DNA of 48,744 bases from a virus. The stretch lies in the IMG/VR virus record IMGVR_UViG_3300037587_000431, positions 1 through 48,744 of that record. The stretch is one strand, 5' to 3'. This document shows positions 32,635 through 40,064 of this stretch, one piece after another (positions within the stretch are counted from its first letter, which is position 1; each line of letters begins with the position of its first letter). The notes beneath the pieces are model-generated. The model saw only the letters and a list, made by a program, of their open reading frames with translations, had not been told where the DNA came from and made no database searches. The translations under genes were made by a program, and so were the position numbers.

Positions 32635-33060
32635 GGTTGGGACAGTAGGTAGGGACAGCTGTAGATACCATAAACACTGGGCTGTTGCGGGTTGTCCCAG
32701 TTGGGTTACACTATCTATAAATATAGATATTAGTGCATTAGTGGTATAGAGGGGTAGGACAAGGGGTAGAGAGAGGTATAGGGGTGCTAGAATGGGGAGG
32801 TGGGACAAGCTGGGACAGGCGAGCTGGGACAGGGGTTAAGTGTTTGAGATGTATAGGGGAAAGAGGTGGGTCACAGTAGGGCTTGGAGCTGGGACAGAGA
32901 GGAGGAAATAAGGGTAATTAAGAGGAAATAAGAGGTGGGAGGAGCTTAAATAAGGGAATAGGAAATACTGAGGGCTTAAATAAGGAAATAGGAAAATACT
33001 GAGGGCTTAAATAAGGAAATAAGAGGTTAGCTTAAATAAGATAGGCGCTTAAATAAGCTA
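32635..33060. repeat. Iteron-rich AT/G-rich region, candidate replication origin
   Basis: No gene is visible here. GCTTAAATAAG occurs five times (32944, 32974, 33005, 33030, 33047). Two of these sit in 28-base perfect direct repeats at 32963-32990 and 32994-33021. GCTGGGACAG occurs three times (32809, 32823, 32888). TATCTAT/ATAGATA (32712-32718, 32723-32729) forms an AT-rich hairpin. Direct repeats beside an AT-rich segment and a primase gene are the hallmark of an iteron origin. Function is inferred. Confidence 0.6.
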
Positions 33061-33080
33061 ATTAAGGATTTTAAGAGTGC

Positions 33081-33302
33081 TTATTTTTTAGAGTAGTTGG
33101 TAGTGACTAAGCGAAAATGGGCTTTGCACTTGGGGCATGGGAGTAGATAATGGGGCGCTGGGTGTATGTGGGACTCCAGATACAAGGTATCGCACATGCA
33201 GTTATATTGATAGATAATTGGGAAGTTATAGATAGTTCCTCTGAAAAGTGAGATCTTAATGGGAGGGATGGTGTTAACTGGAATGTTGAGTAACCGGCAC
33301 AT
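33081..33302 (-). CDS. 73-residue zinc-ribbon-like protein
   Basis: ATG at 33302 with AAAGGTGG seven bases upstream; a GTG three codons before is weaker. The end YLLPCPKCKAHFRL and an earlier CMCDTLYLESHIH give Cys/His metal ligands (CxC...CxxC). The first half is beta-rich. It is the gene nearest the candidate origin on its upstream side. Function unknown. Confidence 0.7.
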   Translation of the reverse strand: MCRLLNIPVNTIPPIKISLFRGTIYNFPIIYQYNCMCDTLYLESHIHPAPHYLLPCPKCKAHFRLVTTNYSKK

Positions 33303-33355
33303 TGTAACCACCTTTAAAGACTGATGGGTATAATAGGGTTTATTGGTTTGGTTGT

Positions 33356-33472
33356 TTAGAGTTGGTAGGTGCCGTCCTTGGCCTTATGTTCCGTGATTTG
33401 TACAGTTGTCTCTGTATCAGTGTCCGTACGAGTGTGGGGGGTTTAGTAGGTAGAATCTCGAATCTGGGTCAT
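33356..33472 (-). pseudogene. Stop-interrupted micro-ORF with a strong ribosome site
   Basis: ATG at 33472 has AAAGGAGG seven bases upstream, one of the best sites in the window. It reads MTQIRDSTY then TAA (33445-33443), but the same frame continues as protein-like sequence (TDTDTETTVQITEHKAKDG) to a second TAA at 33358-33356. It may be a decayed short gene, a readthrough case, or a leader peptide. TAA is used as a normal stop elsewhere, so recoding of the code is not supported. Confidence 0.35.
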
Positions 33473-33515
33473 CGGTTGACCTCCTTTGGTTATCGGCGGG
33501 TGTAACTTAATAGGG

Positions 33516-33752
33516 TTAAGACTTCAGATGTTTGCTAAGTTTGATGAGGAATTGCGCTTTTTCAAACTCTCCGGCCTCTATCATGTTGGTTTGCTTTTCT
33601 TTGAGAGTATTGATGCAACGTGTTTTTGTTGCCTTCGGCATAGTTGACATGAGAATATCAACGGCGAGCTTGGTTTGAGTGGACAGCCCTTCCGCTTCAG
33701 GGTTGACAGCTTCAGGAGTATTGATAGGGGTATAAGCTTTTTTGGCGGTCAT
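33516..33752 (-). CDS. 78-residue helical unknown protein
   Basis: ATG at 33752 chosen (AAAGGAAC upstream); a TTG 21 codons earlier is unlikely. The N-terminus is Pro/Thr-rich; the rest, with TKLAVDILMSTMPKATKTRC and FEKAQFLIKLSKHLKS, is helical and basic. Function unknown. Confidence 0.62.
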   Translation of the reverse strand: MTAKKAYTPINTPEAVNPEAEGLSTQTKLAVDILMSTMPKATKTRCINTLKEKQTNMIEAGEFEKAQFLIKLSKHLKS

Positions 33753-33832
33753 GGGATAGTTCCTTTCTTTTGGTAGGTAGGATAGGGTTGCTTGAGTTAC
33801 AAGTATTTCAGACAACCCTCAAAAAGTCAATG

Positions 33833-34036
33833 TTAGTGGTGCTTCTTACAGTTTTTGGCGTGATCCCCCGCATCAGCACTATTATCCCAACCTTCGTAAT
33901 GCTTAGAGGTATCAACGCCAGGGCCTCTAACATGCCACTTTACATGAGGAGGCTTGCCTTTACCGAAAACAGTGAAAGGGGCGTGATTCTCAATTGGAGT
34001 GCAATGTTTGCAACAATCACATGTTTTCTGTTTCAT
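33833..34036 (-). CDS. Small Cys/His-rich protein
   Basis: 67 residues. CDCCKHC at the N-terminus and CKKHH at the end, with several His between, suggest zinc binding. ATG at 34036 with GAGGTAATACT upstream. Basic. Function unknown; one of many small metal-binding proteins in this arm. Confidence 0.68.
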   Translation of the reverse strand: MKQKTCDCCKHCTPIENHAPFTVFGKGKPPHVKWHVRGPGVDTSKHYEGWDNSADAGDHAKNCKKHH

Positions 34037-34040
34037 AGTA

Positions 34041-34280
34041 TTACCTCAACTGTTTCATATCTTCTTTAGTGATCCAACTATCTTTATTGTACGCATCAAC
34101 TAGCTTACAAGCGTAATTATTGTTGTATTGTGCGTATTGAGTTGTCATCACACCACTGTAGAATTCAGACATTAGAAAGCGTTCTAACCTCTCGACTGTA
34201 TGCCATTGCAAAGGAGGGAGAACTTCTAAAGCCTCCCAAAACTCTGTTTCTGTTATCTTATGTAAGGTCTCACTATTCAT
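34041..34280 (-). CDS. 79-residue unknown protein coupled to RadC-like gene
   Basis: ATG at 34280 overlaps the RadC-like stop (TAATG) and has GAGGATGGATCTA before it; an ATG three codons earlier lacks spacing. MNSETLHKITETEFWEALEVL and FLMSEFYSG suggest a helical protein. Function unknown; the coupling implies a link with the RadC-like protein. Confidence 0.65.
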   Translation of the reverse strand: MNSETLHKITETEFWEALEVLPPLQWHTVERLERFLMSEFYSGVMTTQYAQYNNNYACKLVDAYNKDSWITKEDMKQLR

Positions 34281-34756
34281 TAGATCCATCCTCTTTCAAC
34301 AAAACTAGTTACAGTCTCACCAACAACTAAATGATCTAGAACCCGAACATCAATGAGTTCTAAAGAACTCTTTAATCTATCTGTAACCTCTATATCGGCC
34401 TGTGATGGTTCCGAAGCACCTGAAGGGTGATTATGCGAGAATATCACAGCGGCGGCGTTCAATACTAGCGCTCTTTTAACTACCTCACGAGGGTACACAG
34501 AAGCGGCGTTAATGGTCCCTCTGAATGGGGTCTCAAAGCTTAGTACGCGGTTTTCGCTGTTCAAGTAGATAACACTAAAAACTTCATGCTCTAAACTGCC
34601 TATCTTTAGTTTTAAGTAGTCCCTTACTAGGGTTGGAGAGGTTAGTAACGCACCTTTCCTAAACTGCCTGTTTAAGTTAGCTATAGCCGCTGCGGTTATC
34701 TCAGTTGCCAATGCGGGTCTGTATGTACCGTCACTCTCTCGAATAAACATGGGCAT
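34280..34756 (-). CDS. radC: RadC-family JAB/MPN domain protein
   Basis: 158 residues. SHNHPSGASEPSQAD at 107-121 is the JAMM motif HxHPxGxxxPSxxD, with His108, His110 and Asp121. The segment before it, EVVKRALVLNAAAVIF, is the usual RadC strand. Only the JAB domain is present; the HhH part of bacterial RadC is absent, as in plasmid and phage copies. ATG at 34756 or, with better spacing from GGAG, at 34750. The biochemical role of RadC is unsettled; proposals include DNA repair and hydrolysis of a modified substrate. Confidence 0.9.
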   Translation of the reverse strand: MPMFIRESDGTYRPALATEITAAAIANLNRQFRKGALLTSPTLVRDYLKLKIGSLEHEVFSVIYLNSENRVLSFETPFRGTINAASVYPREVVKRALVLNAAAVIFSHNHPSGASEPSQADIEVTDRLKSSLELIDVRVLDHLVVGETVTSFVERGWI

Positions 34757-34794
34757 TACTCCAAAAGAAAAGCCGTCCTTGGCCTAGTTGTTGG

Positions 34795-35874
34795 TTAAGC
34801 CGCAACAGCTATCTTCTCCCACTGCGACTGATTGAGATTTAACAGCATACCACCAATTGATTCAAGGTCGCTTGCACGATCATAACTATCATTATCATTT
34901 GCAAGCGCTGTGATTGAATTGACAAACCCCCACTGGGTGATGTCACTATCCTTAATTAAGTTGGTTAACATGCCGGACTGTTCAGCCTCGCTCAAACCAT
35001 AAGCTTTGCCTAGCACTTCAATAGTCTGCTCGACATCTGATGATTCGGCGGTGTTACTGCTCGCCTGCATCTTATGAAGGACATACTCAAAGATAGAACC
35101 ATCAGCCATCGCGTTAATGGTATCCTTAATTTCCAGTTGTAACGCTTTTGTTTCGGCTGCAATGGTTTCATCTGATGGAATAACGAACCCTGGTAAGTCA
35201 CCAATCTTTGCACCAATGTGGCGGCGTTTGATATTCATGTCCTTATCATTCATAGGCACGGTCATCCCATTGGTGCAGACAAGGCGATAAACAAAGGGCT
35301 TGATCTCAAACGAACCCAGACCCACCTCGCTATTGGTTATGATCACCCCAGCTTGAACAAGGTCATTAACCTTAACCTCGCCTTGCAGTCGTGGGAACAA
35401 CGCTTTTATATACATCCGAGACGGTGTGATGTTCGAGCTTGCAACTTGTATTTCCTGTCCAGACTCCATCAGTGCCTGATAAGCAGAACCGGCAATCAAA
35501 TCATGATCAATACGCTTGTATCGATCACTCAAGAATGCCCGTGCGGTTCCATCAAGTGTACGAATCATCCGGCGTTCAGGTTCGCGCTCTAACAGTTCGT
35601 TTACAGTGTATTGAAGGATGTCCGGGTGATTGGTCCTCATACGATCATAGAACCGGCCAGGGACTTTCAAGCGAGCGGCGAGTTGATTATGCATATGGTT
35701 ACCTATTTCAAAGTACTCATGTCCAACTTTAACACTGTTAATAGGTGGGTTAATATCATCACCATTAGAGACTGATATAGATATGTCCTTAGTATCTGCG
35801 ATCATGTCCTTTTTAGCTGACTTTTGACGATCAAGTTCAGCACCTAGTTCTTGTAAGCTTTTACCTTGTAACAT
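34795..35874 (-). CDS. DUF932 protein (phage/plasmid family)
   Basis: 359 residues. RTLDGTARAFLSDRYKRIDHD, FEIKPFVYRLVCTNGMTVP and the C-terminal helices match the DUF932 family found in phages and conjugative plasmids, often next to radC, as here. The function of DUF932 is not established; nucleic-acid handling or anti-defence has been suggested from context. ATG at 35874 with AGAGGAATACACC. The pair DUF932-radC is a candidate transferred cassette. Confidence 0.9.
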   Translation of the reverse strand: MLQGKSLQELGAELDRQKSAKKDMIADTKDISISVSNGDDINPPINSVKVGHEYFEIGNHMHNQLAARLKVPGRFYDRMRTNHPDILQYTVNELLEREPERRMIRTLDGTARAFLSDRYKRIDHDLIAGSAYQALMESGQEIQVASSNITPSRMYIKALFPRLQGEVKVNDLVQAGVIITNSEVGLGSFEIKPFVYRLVCTNGMTVPMNDKDMNIKRRHIGAKIGDLPGFVIPSDETIAAETKALQLEIKDTINAMADGSIFEYVLHKMQASSNTAESSDVEQTIEVLGKAYGLSEAEQSGMLTNLIKDSDITQWGFVNSITALANDNDSYDRASDLESIGGMLLNLNQSQWEKIAVAA

Positions 35875-35902
35875 GGTGTATTCCTCTTAGTTATAGGGGT
35901 GC

Positions 35903-35917
35903 ATAACTATATGTTAT
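35903..35917. promoter_or_regulatory. Candidate operator (15-bp imperfect palindrome) before DUF932
   Basis: ATAACTATATGTTAT has ATAAC/GTTAT arms around an AT-rich centre, 29 bases upstream of the DUF932 start. The gap 35875-35961 is one of few in the early arm. A T-rich run (TTTTTT on the - strand) precedes it. A repressor site or promoter is possible; I cannot identify a -35. Confidence 0.3.
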
Positions 35918-35961
35918 ACACTTGAAAAAACCGGTCGTGCCAAGTGCCTCGCCTCCTACTC

Positions 35962-36156
35962 TCACAAATAGTAAATAACACTGGCTGGTTTAACGTTCTC
36001 AGGATAATAGTGGTGTGTGGTCGGCGAAGTGGAGTTGATTCGATTGATAAGCACTTGGGTATAGCTATCAATCACATGCTTAGCGCCTAGCCCAATGCCT
36101 AAGGCAACCAACGCAATTAAGATAACGTACACTACGGGTCTAATGTTCATGCTCAT
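35962..36156 (-). CDS. Small membrane-anchored protein
   Basis: 64 residues. One hydrophobic segment at about 8-27 (VVYVILIALVALGIGLGA) then a polar tail with HHYYPENVKPAS. AAGGAG precedes ATGs at 36156 and 36150. An early-expressed membrane protein might act against superinfection or on host envelope functions; this is speculation. No family recognised. Confidence 0.65.
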   Translation of the reverse strand: MSMNIRPVVYVILIALVALGIGLGAKHVIDSYTQVLINRINSTSPTTHHYYPENVKPASVIYYL

Positions 36157-36163
36157 GCACTCC

Positions 36164-36367
36164 TTATATATCGGACAACCACTCAGAGGTTCTAAACTCT
36201 CTGTCGGGGTAGTTAAATTGGAAGTATTCTAGGTCTTGTTGTCTCAAAGCTTTATGCTTTGATTTAGTGGTTACAATGTTATGGTCGTTCGTACAGAATA
36301 CATAGATCCATCTGTTTGTGGGGGAACCTTCAGAGTCAAGCAATCTTAGCTGTAGGCGTTTCATCAT
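36164..36367 (-). CDS. First gene of the leftward arm, 67-residue unknown protein
   Basis: ATG at 36367 (second ATG follows) with GAGAGG five bases upstream. Basic, with LRLLDSEGSPTNRWIYVF and KHKALRQQDLEYFQF. It lies directly behind the candidate leftward promoter (36407-36435), so it would be made first after infection; such genes are often host take-over factors. The function is unknown. Confidence 0.66.
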   Translation of the reverse strand: MMKRLQLRLLDSEGSPTNRWIYVFCTNDHNIVTTKSKHKALRQQDLEYFQFNYPDREFRTSEWLSDI

Positions 36368-36406
36368 CTTATCCTCTCGGTTGCGCCGTCTTTATTACCT
36401 AGTTCT

Positions 36407-36435
36407 AGTATACCTAACTTCACCATACTTATCCA
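36407..36435 (-). promoter_or_regulatory. Candidate sigma70-type promoter for the leftward (early) arm
   Basis: On the - strand TGGATA (36435-36430) and TATACT (36412-36407) are 17 bases apart: 4 of 6 matches to the -35 and 5 of 6 to the -10. Transcription would begin near 36400 and reach the ATG at 36367. No promoter of comparable quality was found by eye for the other arm. Confidence 0.42.
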
Positions 36436-37044
36436 CCCTATTGAAGGGGGTAAGCACCTATATAAAGCAGCAAGAAGGGGAGGGGAGTACAAGCAAGCGG
36501 CGTGCTCAGTGCCAAGCGCTCGGTGTACCAGGGTGCGAGACATGATAGCCTAGCTGCTCAGTGCTTAGGGTCCAGGCTGGCGAGGGTCGGGAGGCTAGGC
36601 ACTAGGGCAATCGGCACCACTCCCCCCGGTGGGGTTGGGGGTGAGGGGTCCCGCGCACCAAGCGCTTAGTATTTTAAAATTTTTAACTATATTAGAACTT
36701 GCTTATACTCCTTATTTGTGATAAGCTCCAATCATGGGGCGCTTCGCGCCTAGCGCTGGTTTTTCATGGGTTCTTCCACCGCTCTACGTTTAGCGTCCCA
36801 TCTTGACTAGGAGTTAAGAAAATCCGTTGGAGCCTAGCTTGGCTGTTTGGTCTGATGTATACCAGTGCGGTAAAATACCTCCTTGTACGGCGAAAGAACC
36901 CACCGATCAACTGGTTTAGGCGTTGAAAACCAGGGGCCAGAAACGAACGCCCATCCCCCGTGAGAGTCGGGGGAGCCACCCATGAGAATTTTCGTTCAGC
37001 CAACACCCAAAAAGCTGGATCGTAGCAATAAATGCGGGTACTAA
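36436..37044. other. Divergent intergenic region, structured and GC-rich with an AT-rich island
   Basis: About 600 bases without a convincing gene. Contents: a 9-bp hairpin at 36560-36568/36595-36603 (AGTGC..TAG arms, one G-U pair), G-runs at 36631-36648, CCAAGCGCT at 36512 and 36658, an AT-rich island at 36668-36720, a GGGGCGC/GCGCC-like hairpin near 36738, and CCCCCG/CGGGGG at 36955-36973. It separates the two arms and lies just before the small terminase gene. Promoters, a packaging site and a noncoding RNA are all possible. Confidence 0.6.
36764..37006 (-). CDS. Doubtful 80-residue frame in the divergent region
   Basis: A GTG at 37006 opens 80 codons with a basic, protein-like product (FFRRTRRYFTALVYIRP, LTPSQDGTLNVERWK). 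There is no ribosome site at the GTG, and the frame spans a strong hairpin (36955-36973). It may be a real divergently placed gene using an unusual start, or chance. Low confidence. Confidence 0.25.
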   Translation of the reverse strand: MLAERKFSWVAPPTLTGDGRSFLAPGFQRLNQLIGGFFRRTRRYFTALVYIRPNSQARLQRIFLTPSQDGTLNVERWKNP

Positions 37045-37761
37045 ATGAAAGAACTCACCGCCAAACAGCTCCAAGCCTGTAAGCTGGTAGATACCGGCAT
37101 TTCTATAAATGAGGCTGCTAGGCGTCTAGGCCAATCTTACCAAGCTGTCAGAGATAAAATTAGCGCAGCCCATAATAAATTAGGGGATGCCCTACTTATA
37201 GAGATGTTCCCGCTACTGGCGAAGGCACTTAAAATTACTGAGCCAAAGTTTGGTGGTCAACCGCAATTGTACGTTACCAAGTCTCTGATGAGTGACGGCG
37301 ACCCAGATCACCCGCAATCTACCTCTCCTGCAAATCAAAGCCCTAAACGTGGCCCTGGCCGACCTCCCAATGATCCAGCTCTCCCCTCAGCTGCTACAGC
37401 TAAAATTAGCGCTCTTAAGGCGATGAAAGATCGAATGTCAGTTGTTCAGCGTAAAATAGAGGTCATTACCGAGACAGATATTGACGATGACCAACTAAGG
37501 GAGCAGGTACGCAAAAAGGTGGCTATTATCTTGGCGTGTATGGACGACTACGCACTAAGCCACGCTAAGCTCTCGGAACTAAGCACAGCGTTCAAAGGTC
37601 TATTTGAGGCAAAACAGTTGCTAGATGGTAAACCAACACAAATTTTAGACAGTTCAGAGAGGGCGTCCCTGGCTGAGCTTATGCCGAAACTGTTCAAAGA
37701 AGCGAAACGCAGAGGGATAAACCTAGAAAAGGCGGTTAAGGGCGAGGTGATAGAGCAATGA
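37045..37761 (+). CDS. Predicted small terminase subunit
   Basis: 238 residues. The N-terminal LTAKQLQACKLVDTGISINEAARRLGQSYQAVRDKI is a helix-turn-helix of the type used by small terminases to bind the packaging site. A KRGPGRPPN segment (near residue 100) is AT-hook-like. The C-terminal half is helical, with KLFKEAKRRGINLEKAV. It is the first gene of the late arm and shortly upstream of the large terminase. Recognition of the pac site is inferred. Confidence 0.68.
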   Translation: MKELTAKQLQACKLVDTGISINEAARRLGQSYQAVRDKISAAHNKLGDALLIEMFPLLAKALKITEPKFGGQPQLYVTKSLMSDGDPDHPQSTSPANQSPKRGPGRPPNDPALPSAATAKISALKAMKDRMSVVQRKIEVITETDIDDDQLREQVRKKVAIILACMDDYALSHAKLSELSTAFKGLFEAKQLLDGKPTQILDSSERASLAELMPKLFKEAKRRGINLEKAVKGEVIEQ

Positions 37762-37952
37762 CTTTAGAGCAGTTAAGAGTAAGGAGACTTAATAAAATGT
37801 CTGTACAAGAACTAGATTCTTTGAATGTTAAATTAGTTGGAAAAGGACCGAATTGGTTGACAGGAGAAAGAATGTTAGTGTGTGGGGTTATAGGGCAAAA
37901 ATTATCAAAACTTTTTCAAGATAGAAACGAGTGGTATTTAGGAGACCAGTAA
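37758..37952 (+). CDS. 64-residue unknown protein
   Basis: ATG overlaps the small terminase TGA (ATGA). Basic helical product with LEQLRVRRLNKMSVQELDSLN and WLTGERMLV. TAA overlaps the amidase ATG (TAATG). Coupling on both sides supports it. Function unknown. Confidence 0.65.
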   Translation: MTLEQLRVRRLNKMSVQELDSLNVKLVGKGPNWLTGERMLVCGVIGQKLSKLFQDRNEWYLGDQ

Positions 37953-38401
37953 TGAAAGAGTTTAAAGTACCTGTGAAGCGGTGTTTTATACACTGTTCCG
38001 CTACTCCTCCAAGTGCGGACATCGGAGATGATGAGATAAAGAGTTGGCACAAAGCTAAAGGATGGCTTGATATTGGATACCATGTAGTTATCCGCCGTGA
38101 TGGGACAGTTGAGTATGGGCGCGCTTTTGATGAAATAGGCGCTCATGTTAAAGGACATAACAATGACAGTATTGGAGTCTGTCTAGTCGGAGGAGTTATG
38201 GAGTCAAACGTCTACAAGGCGGAGAATAACTTCACCGATAGGCAATGGCGCTCACTAAGACGAGTCTCTTACGCTATACAGGTGCTGTTCTGTGGTATCG
38301 AGTTCTACGGTCATTATGAGGTTGATCCGAACAGGGAGTGCCCTTCGTTCGATATGGACAAGTGGAGAGATCTTAACAATCTTAGGAACCGGGATGACTG
38401 A
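37952..38401 (+). CDS. N-acetylmuramoyl-L-alanine amidase (T7 lysozyme-like endolysin)
   Basis: 149 residues, close to the 151 of T7 lysozyme. IHCSATPPS (His14), DIGYHVVIRRDGTVEYGR (Tyr43), GHY (His121) and RECPSFD (Cys130) give the amidase_2 zinc ligands and active site at nearly T7 spacing; Arg128 stands where T7 has Lys128. It cleaves the amide bond between muramic acid and the peptide to lyse the host. Start set at ATG 37952 with AGGAGA; a GTG at 37931 would add seven residues. No signal peptide, so a holin is needed. Confidence 0.9.
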   Translation: MKEFKVPVKRCFIHCSATPPSADIGDDEIKSWHKAKGWLDIGYHVVIRRDGTVEYGRAFDEIGAHVKGHNNDSIGVCLVGGVMESNVYKAENNFTDRQWRSLRRVSYAIQVLFCGIEFYGHYEVDPNRECPSFDMDKWRDLNNLRNRDD

Positions 38402-40064
38402 CAGATACTCCAAATCAGTCGGTGAACTGAATGGCATGTCAAAACAGGAGTTTGAGGAGCTGTTTAGGGATGTTCTCAAGACTAATGACCAAGATGTTAT
38501 GGAGAATCAGCTTCTTTACTATAAACCTGTGTCTGAAAAAGCTGAGTCAGTCCATTTCTCTAAGGCTGATATAGTCGGGATTGGGGGAGGTAACGGATCG
38601 TCAAAAACAGAGACTTCTGTGGTAGAGATGATAATGTGTGCCACCGGCATATTTCCAGAGGATTTGAAAGAAAGGTTAGGGGAGAAACTAATAAGGGAGA
38701 AGTGCCAAGGACCTATGAAATGTCGGATAATCGTAAAGAGCTTGAAAAACCAGTTAGACACAATAATGCTGAACAAGATGAAATGGTGGAAGTGGACAGG
38801 ACTTCTACCTGAAGGTGGTGATAAAGGACATTGGGGCTGGGTGCCAAGAACTGCGTTGATAGACGGCTCATGGGACAAATCATGGATAGCCGGTAAGTAC
38901 ATGCTTGAATTTCACTGTAGGGACCCCTACACAGAGGAGGTTATAGGCACCTCTTGGATACAATTCATGTCCTCAGACCAAGAAGCGCTGGCGATGGCTG
39001 GTAACGACCTCCAAATGGTCATTATGGATGAGCCTTCAACTCTGGCGATCTGGCGTGAAAATCAAGCGCGGGTCATGCGGGGCCGGGGGAGGATCTTCCT
39101 CCCTATGACTTGGCCCGACGATCCTAGCATCCCTGTTGATTGGATCTTTGACGAGATATACGACAAAGCAGATAAAGACGATGATATAGATTGGATAGAA
39201 CTAAGCACTTTTGACAACCCTCACCTAGATATGGAATCAGTCAGTAAGGGGGCTAAAAGGGTATCTAAGGAACTTCGTCAGATTCGGTATGAAGGTAAGC
39301 CGATGCGGTTCAGCAATCTTATCCACCCTCTCTTTACAGATGTCGATGCTCACTGGTGTTTTGAGTGCCAAGGGGAAGAGTCCGTACTAATGACTGACCC
39401 TCCTATTTGTGCTAAGTGTAGAAGTTTACACATTGTCACATACAATCATGTTAAAGATTTTGAGGTCCAGATAGGCTGGCCTAGTGTGTTTCTCATCGAC
39501 CCCCACCCGCGCAAGCCTCATATGTGGTCCTGGGTGATGGTCGATCCTAACGATGATCTGTGGCAGATCCAAGAAGGTGAGCTTCCCTTAGAGCCTTGTG
39601 ACGTAGCTGAAGCTGTGTTTGAGATGGAGGAGAAGATGGGCCTTAACATAGCTATGCGCTTGATGGACCCCAACATGGGCGCTACAGTATCAGGTACTAG
39701 GAGAGACATTACTTGGCAGGATGAGTTTTCTTCTTGTGGGTTAGCCTGCGAACTGGCAGATGATGGGGCTGTGGGTCGGTCAGGGGTGAACGAGCGATTA
39801 AGACCTGATATCGATACATACGCTCCGAGACTCCACATCCACGAAAGGTGTAAAAATACGATCTATCAAATGAAGCGCTATGCTTGGGATGAGCACAGAC
39901 TAACAGCTGAGAAAGACGTAAAGCAGGTTCCTAAGCCGAAATACGATGACTTTCCAACACTTTTAAAGTATCTTATGAACTCGAAACCCATATTCAGGAG
40001 CTTAAGTCCTGATGGATCTCCGGTTATCCATACACGAATTTCAAAGAAAAAGGTAAGAAGATGA
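38394..40064 (+). CDS. terL: Terminase large subunit with internal zinc ribbon
   Basis: 556 residues from ATG 38394 (TTAGGA upstream, overlapping the amidase end). ATPase: Walker A GGGNGSSKT at 64-72 and Walker B VIMDEP at 209-214. A CxxC...CxxC zinc ribbon (Cys322, 325, 339, 342) lies between the ATPase and the nuclease. Nuclease acids: Asp369 (LIDPH), Asp425 (LMDPN) and Asp518/519 (YDDF). It packages and cuts DNA at the portal. The ribbon is an addition not found in the best-known terminases. Confidence 0.93.
   Translation: MTDRYSKSVGELNGMSKQEFEELFRDVLKTNDQDVMENQLLYYKPVSEKAESVHFSKADIVGIGGGNGSSKTETSVVEMIMCATGIFPEDLKERLGEKLIREKCQGPMKCRIIVKSLKNQLDTIMLNKMKWWKWTGLLPEGGDKGHWGWVPRTALIDGSWDKSWIAGKYMLEFHCRDPYTEEVIGTSWIQFMSSDQEALAMAGNDLQMVIMDEPSTLAIWRENQARVMRGRGRIFLPMTWPDDPSIPVDWIFDEIYDKADKDDDIDWIELSTFDNPHLDMESVSKGAKRVSKELRQIRYEGKPMRFSNLIHPLFTDVDAHWCFECQGEESVLMTDPPICAKCRSLHIVTYNHVKDFEVQIGWPSVFLIDPHPRKPHMWSWVMVDPNDDLWQIQEGELPLEPCDVAEAVFEMEEKMGLNIAMRLMDPNMGATVSGTRRDITWQDEFSSCGLACELADDGAVGRSGVNERLRPDIDTYAPRLHIHERCKNTIYQMKRYAWDEHRLTAEKDVKQVPKPKYDDFPTLLKYLMNSKPIFRSLSPDGSPVIHTRISKKKVRR

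Noticed and set aside
32608-32808. 66-residue Leu/Pro-rich frame in the origin region
   Set aside because: Low-complexity product produced by G-rich repeats read on the - strand, with no ribosome site.
32944-33057. CRISPR array
   Set aside because: Repeat boxes are 11-28 bases with spacing of 17-31 bases that itself is repetitive, with no unique spacers and no cas genes. Iterons explain it better.
33356-33472. Recoded TAA (alternative genetic code)
   Set aside because: Dozens of genes here end in TAA, and major genes show no internal TAA, so the code is standard.
33371-34785. GCCGTCCTTGGCCT repeated near 33371 and 34772
   Set aside because: Only about 14 bases, one copy in a possible decayed frame and one in a leader; too short to interpret without relatives.
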